Shown: one piece after another, positions 58,411 through 64,000 of the stretch
How positions within the stretch are numbered: the stretch's first letter is position 1
How the letters are laid out: every line of letters starts with the position of its first letter
From: CBDCCT01 sp965214995
Lineage (GTDB): Bacteria; Deinococcota; Deinococci; Deinococcales; Trueperaceae
Assembly (NCBI GenBank): GCA_965214995.1
Contig: CBDCCT010000002.1
Location: forward strand, 1,054,001-1,118,000
Direction of reading: 5' to 3'
DNA length: 64,000 nucleotides
Program-made: the position numbers and the translations under genes
Notes under the pieces: model-generated
Told to the model about the DNA's origin: nothing
The model's database searches: none
The model's input: the letters and a program-made list of their open reading frames with translations, nothing else

Positions 58411-58635
58411 CTATTATTATTAATATTATTATTAGTATTATTATAAATACTACTATAAATACTATTATTAATACTATTATTAATACTATTATTAATACTA
58501 ATATTAATACTACTATAAATACTATTATTAATACTATTATTAATACTAATATTAATACTATTATTAATACTAATATTAATACTATTATTAATACTAATAT
58601 TAATATTAATAGTAAAACTAATATTAATACTAATA
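58411..58635. repeat. AT-rich microsatellite, (ATTAATACT)-type, left arm
   Basis: Imperfect tandem trinucleotide-derived units (ATTATTAATACT) inside the hAT-like element, mirrored as AGTATT repeats near 59085-59230. Confidence 0.7.
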
Positions 58636-59264
58636 ATAATATTTCTTCTAAAAGTTAATAAGATATGATAATTATATATAATAATTATATAAAAAGTTAA
58701 AAGACTTATAACTTTTTTATATAATATTATTTTATCTTTTTATTAATATAATAAGAATCTCCTTTAAATTCTCTATATTTTAGTATATTTTATAGCTTAA
58801 AAAGATTAAGAATTAAAAAAATAAATCTTTTATTTAGTTTTTTTTAATAAGTAATTTTTTTTTAATAAATTTTTACTATAAATATTATTTTTAGAGAAAA
58901 AAAATAAAAAATTTTATTTTTAGACTTTATAACTTATTAAATATATAATATTATAGAGAATTTAAAGGAGGTTCTTATAATATTATTAATAAGATAATAT
59001 AATAAGAAATTAAAAAGTTATAAGTCTTTTAATTTTTTATATAATTATTATATATAATTATCACATCTTATTAACTTTTAGAAGAAATATTATTATTAGT
59101 ATTAGTATTAGTATTAGTATTAGTATTAATATTAATATTAGTTTTACTAATACTAATACTAATACTAATACTAATACTAATACTAATATTAATACTAATA
59201 ATAATACTAATAATAATACTAATATTACTAGTAAAATACTAATAATATTATTATAATATAACTA

Positions 59265-59348
59265 ATATTAGTAGAAATACTACTAAAAATACTACTAAAA
59301 ATACTACTAAAAATACTACTAAAAATACTACTAAAAATACTACTAAAA
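59265..59348. repeat. 12-bp tandem repeat TACTACTAAAAA
   Basis: About six to seven near-identical units in the right arm of the hAT-like element. No counterpart of this exact unit is seen in the left arm, so it expanded on one side. Confidence 0.65.
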
Positions 59349-59553
59349 GGACCTAGACTAGGGAATAGTCTAGGTCTAGGTTCTAATAGGGACCTAGACT
59401 AGGTCTAGTCCAGGTCCAGGTCCCTAGGGATTAAAACCAGGTCTAGGTCCCTAGTAGAAATTCCCTAGGGACCTAAAACTAGTCCAGGTCCAGGTCCAGG
59501 TCCAGGTCCAGGTCGACCTGGACCTGGAATTCCAGGTCCCTACGGCCACCCTG

Positions 59554-59561
59554 ATTGTGGC
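59554..59561. repeat. Right 8-bp target-site duplication
   Basis: ATTGTGGC immediately after the right terminal inverted repeat, identical to 58216-58223. Confidence 0.75.
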
Positions 59562-62500
59562 TATATGGTAGGAGACGTATCTAATAGCTATATAACTTTT
59601 TATACTTTATATATTAGTAATATATTATATTTATTTATATATCTTTAGAACTTTATATATTAGTAAATCTTTAGCTTTTTAAATTTAAATATTTTATATA
59701 GATTAAATTCTCTCTATAGGTTTTATTATTTAAAAAGCTTAACTTAATTATAAGTTAAAAGATCTTTAAAATCTTTAAAATATATATTTTATATAAAAAA
59801 AATAGGTTAATAAATCCCTATATATATAAAGTAAATATATATATAAATATTTTTTTAATTATAAAAGTAAGTTAAATTATCTCTATTAAAATAATTTTTT
59901 AATAATAGAAGGAAATAAAATAACTCTAAATAAAGATTTTTAATAAATATATAGTAGTAAAATATACTCCTATTAAAGATCTTATTAGTTAATATAAAAT
60001 TATTTAAAAAAATAATAATATAACTTAATTAGAAAAGTATAGAATAGAAATAATAAATTTAAAAATTATAAAAATAAAATATAGACTTTATAAATAAAGT
60101 ATAATACTATTAATATAAATAAAATAAAGTAAAAAAAAACCTTTAATATAAAAGAAATATAATAGAAGAGTTATTTAACTAACTTATACTAACTAGTAGT
60201 ATTAATATAAACTTTTATAAATTTAATAAGCCTTTTAATCTACTTATTTTTAAAACTAGTACTTATATAAAATACTACTCTTAGAAATAAAAAATAAAAG
60301 ATAAATTAAAAATAAACTCTAATAAATAAAATAGTAAAAAAAAGAAGATTATATATATAATTTTATAAATTATTAGTATTATAGCCTAGATTATAAAACC
60401 TTATTTAAATAAAGATTTAATTATCTATATTTAAATAGTAAATAAATTTTTTAAAAAATTAAAAGATTACTTTAGAGATTCTTTTATAAAGAAAATAATA
60501 TAAAATAATTTTACTACTTAAGATAAGGAAACTAAGAGTTTTAAAATTTTTTAAAAGACTTTTTTTATTTAGTTATTAAAGAAGACTTTACTAAAAAAAA
60601 TAATTAGAAAAGTTATAAGAAAAAGTATAAAAAGAAATAAAAATAGTAATACTAGATATTTAAACTATTATATTAAAAGAATTAGTAATAAAACTATAGT
60701 AGATTAATTATTTATAAAAATTAATTTAAAGCTAAAGAAAAAGAAGAAAAGATTACTATATTATTATTATAACTATAATAACTATTACTACTATAATAAC
60801 TAGTAAGCTAGTATATAAAAGAATACTACTTTTATTAGTAGATATTACCTATTATAGCTATTAGTAGAAAAGATACTACTTAAATAGCTATTTATTAAAA
60901 GATAACCCCTTAGTAAAGGCCTAGTTAGAGATAAAAAATAAAAAGAATAATTAAATAATAAAAGAAAAGAAGTAATACTATTATCTTTAAAAATAATAAA
61001 TAATATAAATACTCTATTTATTATATTAGTTAAGCTAGGTAAAAGAGAAATAAAGATATTAACTTTAGTATTAATAAACTCTAGCTACTCTATAATTAGT
61101 ATTATAAATAGAATATTAATTAAATAATTTACTTCTTATATTAGAGTATTACTTATAAAACCTTACCCCTTTTAAAATTATAGAGGAAGAAAGATATTCT
61201 TAATTAAAGAAAAGATACTAGTAAAGTTAATAATAAGATATTATATTAAAAAAGTAGTAATACTATATATTATTAATCTAGGTACTATCGATGGGTAGGG
61301 TGTGAATGCCTCTTATAAGCTAGAGGTAGGCTAGCTAGTAAAGCTCTACTAAAAATATCTCTTAAGGCTTATATAAAATAATATATAAATAATTACTAAT
61401 CTACTACTAGGTAAGGGGAAAAATAAAAAAGAGAAGATTAGATAAATTCCTAACTCTTTAGCTATCTATCTATATATATATATATTTATATATATATAAA
61501 GGGCTTTTAGTAGTTAGATTCTACTTCTAATTTTAAATTATTAATAGTACTATAGTATACTATATAACTAATAAATATAATATATTATCTAGTCTAAAAA
61601 TAATAACTTACTACTAAATATAGAAAATAATAAGTTATAAAAAATAAAAGATAAAAAATAAACTCCTAGTTTACTTTTCTATATATATTTTTTATTTAAG
61701 TTTATCCTATAAGCTACTAATAAAGTAAAAAAAAAAGAGAAAAGATAAGTTTTTAAAAATATAAAGCTAGTTAGTATTACTATAGTATAAATAAATAAAA
61801 TATAAGAAATAAGAAATAATAAAATTATAAATATAAAGGAAAGATTAATTTATATAAAAAAAATATAAAAAGAGAAATATATTATAATAATTTAAAAACT
61901 TTTAATAGTACTAATATATATACTTAAGCTATATTACTAGGCCTAGTAGTAGAATTTATATTCTTTTTAATTATCTTTTTATATAACTTATAAGTAGCTT
62001 ATTTTAATAATAAAACTAAGATATAATAGAATCTATTTACTAGGCTTTTATTATTATTTAGTTAGAAGATAAGATCTTTTATAAACTTAATAGTATTCTT
62101 TAACTTATTTTAAAAAGAAGTACTAGCTAGTTTTATAAATAGAGACTTTTAAGTTACTATAAGTTTAATAAAGTAGTAATATAACTAAATATATAAAAAA
62201 ATATTCCTAAGTAGACTTTTCTTTTTTTTTCTTTTTTTTTATATTAATAGCCTTATTATTAGTATTAACTAATATAATTTCTACTTAGGGCTTTATAAGT
62301 AAAGTACTAAAAATATACTTTTTATTTTATATCTTTTAGTCTCTATTAGTAGAGTTTTTTTTTTTATTTAAAAACTTTTTAATTTCTTTATTAAGTTCTT
62401 TAATATAGAGATATTTAAAGGGTTATTAATTTTAAATTAAAAGTAATTACTTATTTTTAGTTACTATACTACTAGAAATACTAATAGTTAAAGAATTTAA

Positions 62501-63270
62501 TACTAAACTAAGGATTCTAATTAAAATAACTATTTAGATTATTACTAGTATAGTAAAAAAAAAATTATAATAAAAATAAGAGTTATTAAAGCTATTAAAA
62601 TAAGAGCTCTTCTACTAGGAGTTATTAGGGTAGTAGAAATAGATATAAATATAAAAGAAATAGGGATTACTAAACCTTTACCCTTACTTTTTAATAGTTA
62701 ATAAAAAATAAAGATAGTAGTAAGACTAGTATTATCTATATAAATATATTTATATAGTTTCTAAAATAGTTCTTCTATTAGAATTAAATAAAAATTTTTT
62801 TTCTAAAAGCCTATACTAATAAGGGCTTATTTAGAAATATAGAAAAGGGAATTATTATTTATTATTATTATATACTAAATATTTTATATAATAGTCTTAA
62901 GGTTTCTTACTATAGTATATAGGGTATAGTAATATTAAATTAACTTTTAAAAAATAAAAATAAAAGTAGTATTATTAGTAGTATAAAAAGCTACTTTAAT
63001 ATTTACTAATATTTTATAGATATCTATAAACTTATAAAAGCTATTAATACTAAAGCCTAATATTTTTTTAATATTATAGTCCTATTCTTAGTTAAAAAAA
63101 ATAAGAGTAATATTTTTTTAATCCTTTAGGGTTTACTATTTTCTATACTTATTAATACTTTTTTAAGCCTAGTATAGTAGCTATTATTATCTAACCTATT
63201 ATATAGTATAAATAAATACTTATAAAAACCTACTATAAAATATTTAGGAATATTATTAATAGCCTCTAGT

Positions 63271-64000
63271 TGCTACAAATCGATAGGAGATAGGAAAACA
63301 AACAGTACGAATTAACAAGAATAATTCACTAAAGAGATAGTAATATATAAAGCTCTAGAAAATATATTTACGAATATAGAAAGCTATAGGAATAGGTAAT
63401 ATACTAGTTTATAAAGCTTAATAGTAAAGCCTTACTACTAAAATATTTTTAGAAGTATAAAATATAGGAAATAATATAAATAGGAAGTATAGGAAATTAT
63501 ATAACCTAAATTACTTTATAGTAATTTAAAATAGGCTATATATTATAAAAAGCTATATATATAATAGATATAAAAAGAAGATAAAGACTAGAAATAGGGC
63601 CTTACTTCTAGAATATATTAAATTTATAATATTACTCCCTTTCTATACTATAAGATCTCTAAGTAAAGTAATATTTTCTAGTTTATTATTTAAAACTAAT
63701 AAAGATATCTTCTATAGATAGAAAAAGGTTAAGAAAGGGTTTCTTTATATTATATTTAGATATCTAACTAAGCTATTTAATAATATAATATTAACCTCTT
63801 TTATAATAAATAAGATTAATAATATCTTTAATTACTTATTTACTATTAGTAACTAGACTAGGATTATTATTTTTATTTTCCTAACTATTTAATAGATTAG
63901 TTATAGTAAAATAGAATAGACTAGTATAAAAAATAGAATATATATAAAGTTAAAAAAAGAAAACTAACTAGTAAGCCCTACTATTAATTATTTTCTATAT
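63271..64000 (+). repeat. Right long direct repeat, probable 3' LTR (reaches or passes window end)
   Basis: Starts TGCTACAAATCGATAGGAGA like the left copy, and keeps several C and G bases that the left copy has as T and A (e.g. AAACAAACAGTACGAATT against AAATAAGTAGTATAAATT). It is therefore less mutated, at least at its start. Alignable sequence ends near 63950; the remaining 50 bp are AT-rich flank or continuing element. Confidence 0.6.

Larger units (their letters stand above)
58224..59553. mobile_element. Non-autonomous hAT-like DNA transposon (1330 bp, palindromic)
   Basis: The ends are inverted repeats: the left end reads CAGGCTGGCCGTAGGGACC and the right end, reverse-complemented, CAGGGTGGCCGTAGGGACC, with one mismatch in the first 22 bp. 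An exact 8-bp duplication (ATTGTGGC) abuts both ends. Eight-bp duplications and CAGGG-like termini are characteristic of the hAT superfamily. There is no transposase frame. The interior is nested palindromes: subterminal GGTCC/CCTGGAC and CCCTAGGGA repeats on both sides, then ATTAATACT-type microsatellites. A pair of inverted arms (about 58645-58745 against 58980-59085) surrounds an AT-rich centre. It retains CpA and TpG at its ends although the host sequence has lost them. Confidence 0.75.
58013..63270. mobile_element. Internal region of a RIP-degraded LTR-type retrotransposon
   Basis: Sequence between the two long direct copies, interrupted by the hAT-like element at 58224-59553. It has no open frame of any length and a composition of almost only A, T, CT/CC and AG/GG. 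A possible protease relic lies at 61071-61091 (plus strand): L-I-N-S-S-Y-S, which reverts to L-I-D-S-G-C-S, the retropepsin active-site pattern, if three G-to-A changes are undone. This supports a gag-pol element in plus orientation. Gypsy or copia assignment is not possible by eye. Confidence 0.5.

Noticed and set aside
58411..59348. Telomeric or centromeric satellite
   Set aside because: The AT-rich tandem units lie inside an element with inverted termini and a target-site duplication; no TTAGGG array is present.
1..64000. tRNA, rRNA or CRISPR features
   Set aside because: No T-arm/acceptor pairing typical of tRNA was recognised by eye, no rRNA sequence, and no regularly spaced repeats; a tRNAscan run would settle the tRNA question.

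Overview
This window comes from a filamentous ascomycete (Pezizomycotina). The evidence is split genes with short introns (mostly 45-130 nt, GT..AG, CTAAT/CTAAC-type branch points), fungus-specific families (Def1, Duo1, Mcp1, Mcm10, secreted DPP IV, tyrosinase, PTH11/SAT4-type rhodopsin-domain protein), and a terminal AT-rich block with the signature of repeat-induced point mutation (RIP). I cannot name the species. Intron boundaries below were placed by reading-frame continuity and conserved motifs, not by transcripts.

Layout. 1-11.6 kb is a gene-dense housekeeping stretch: a truncated P-TEFb-type cyclin (Pch1-like), a lineage-specific protein with a possible mitochondrial presequence, DEF1, a membrane protein of unknown function and galactokinase. 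11.6-16.7 kb is a gene-poor gap. It is followed by a secreted tyrosinase with an unusual Gly/Ser-rich linker, a small secreted or membrane-anchored protein, a 56-residue microprotein ending in a CaaX-like box, secreted dipeptidyl-peptidase IV, a tubulin-tyrosine-ligase-like protein, Mcp1 and a split C2H2 zinc-finger protein.

30.6-37.4 kb is a compact block of DNA-replication and cell-cycle genes: RNase H2 subunit B, MCM10, the DASH subunit DUO1 and a protein that looks like a Sic1-type CDK inhibitor. They are arranged as two divergent pairs. Both shared promoters carry MluI-box-like CGCG elements, so G1/S co-regulation by an MBF-type factor is plausible.

38-56.5 kb is an accessory zone with low gene density. 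It has four small genes with signal peptides (candidate effectors), a seven-TM rhodopsin-domain protein, a flavin monooxygenase, a probable DUF3632 protein, an unknown basic protein and an SRPK-like kinase.

57.1-64 kb is a decayed transposon landscape. Two long direct copies look like LTRs. The interior between them has almost no CpA, CpG or TpG, which is extreme RIP. Within it sits a 1.33-kb palindromic element with hAT-type terminal inverted repeats and a perfect 8-bp target-site duplication. This element largely escaped RIP and so probably inserted afterwards.
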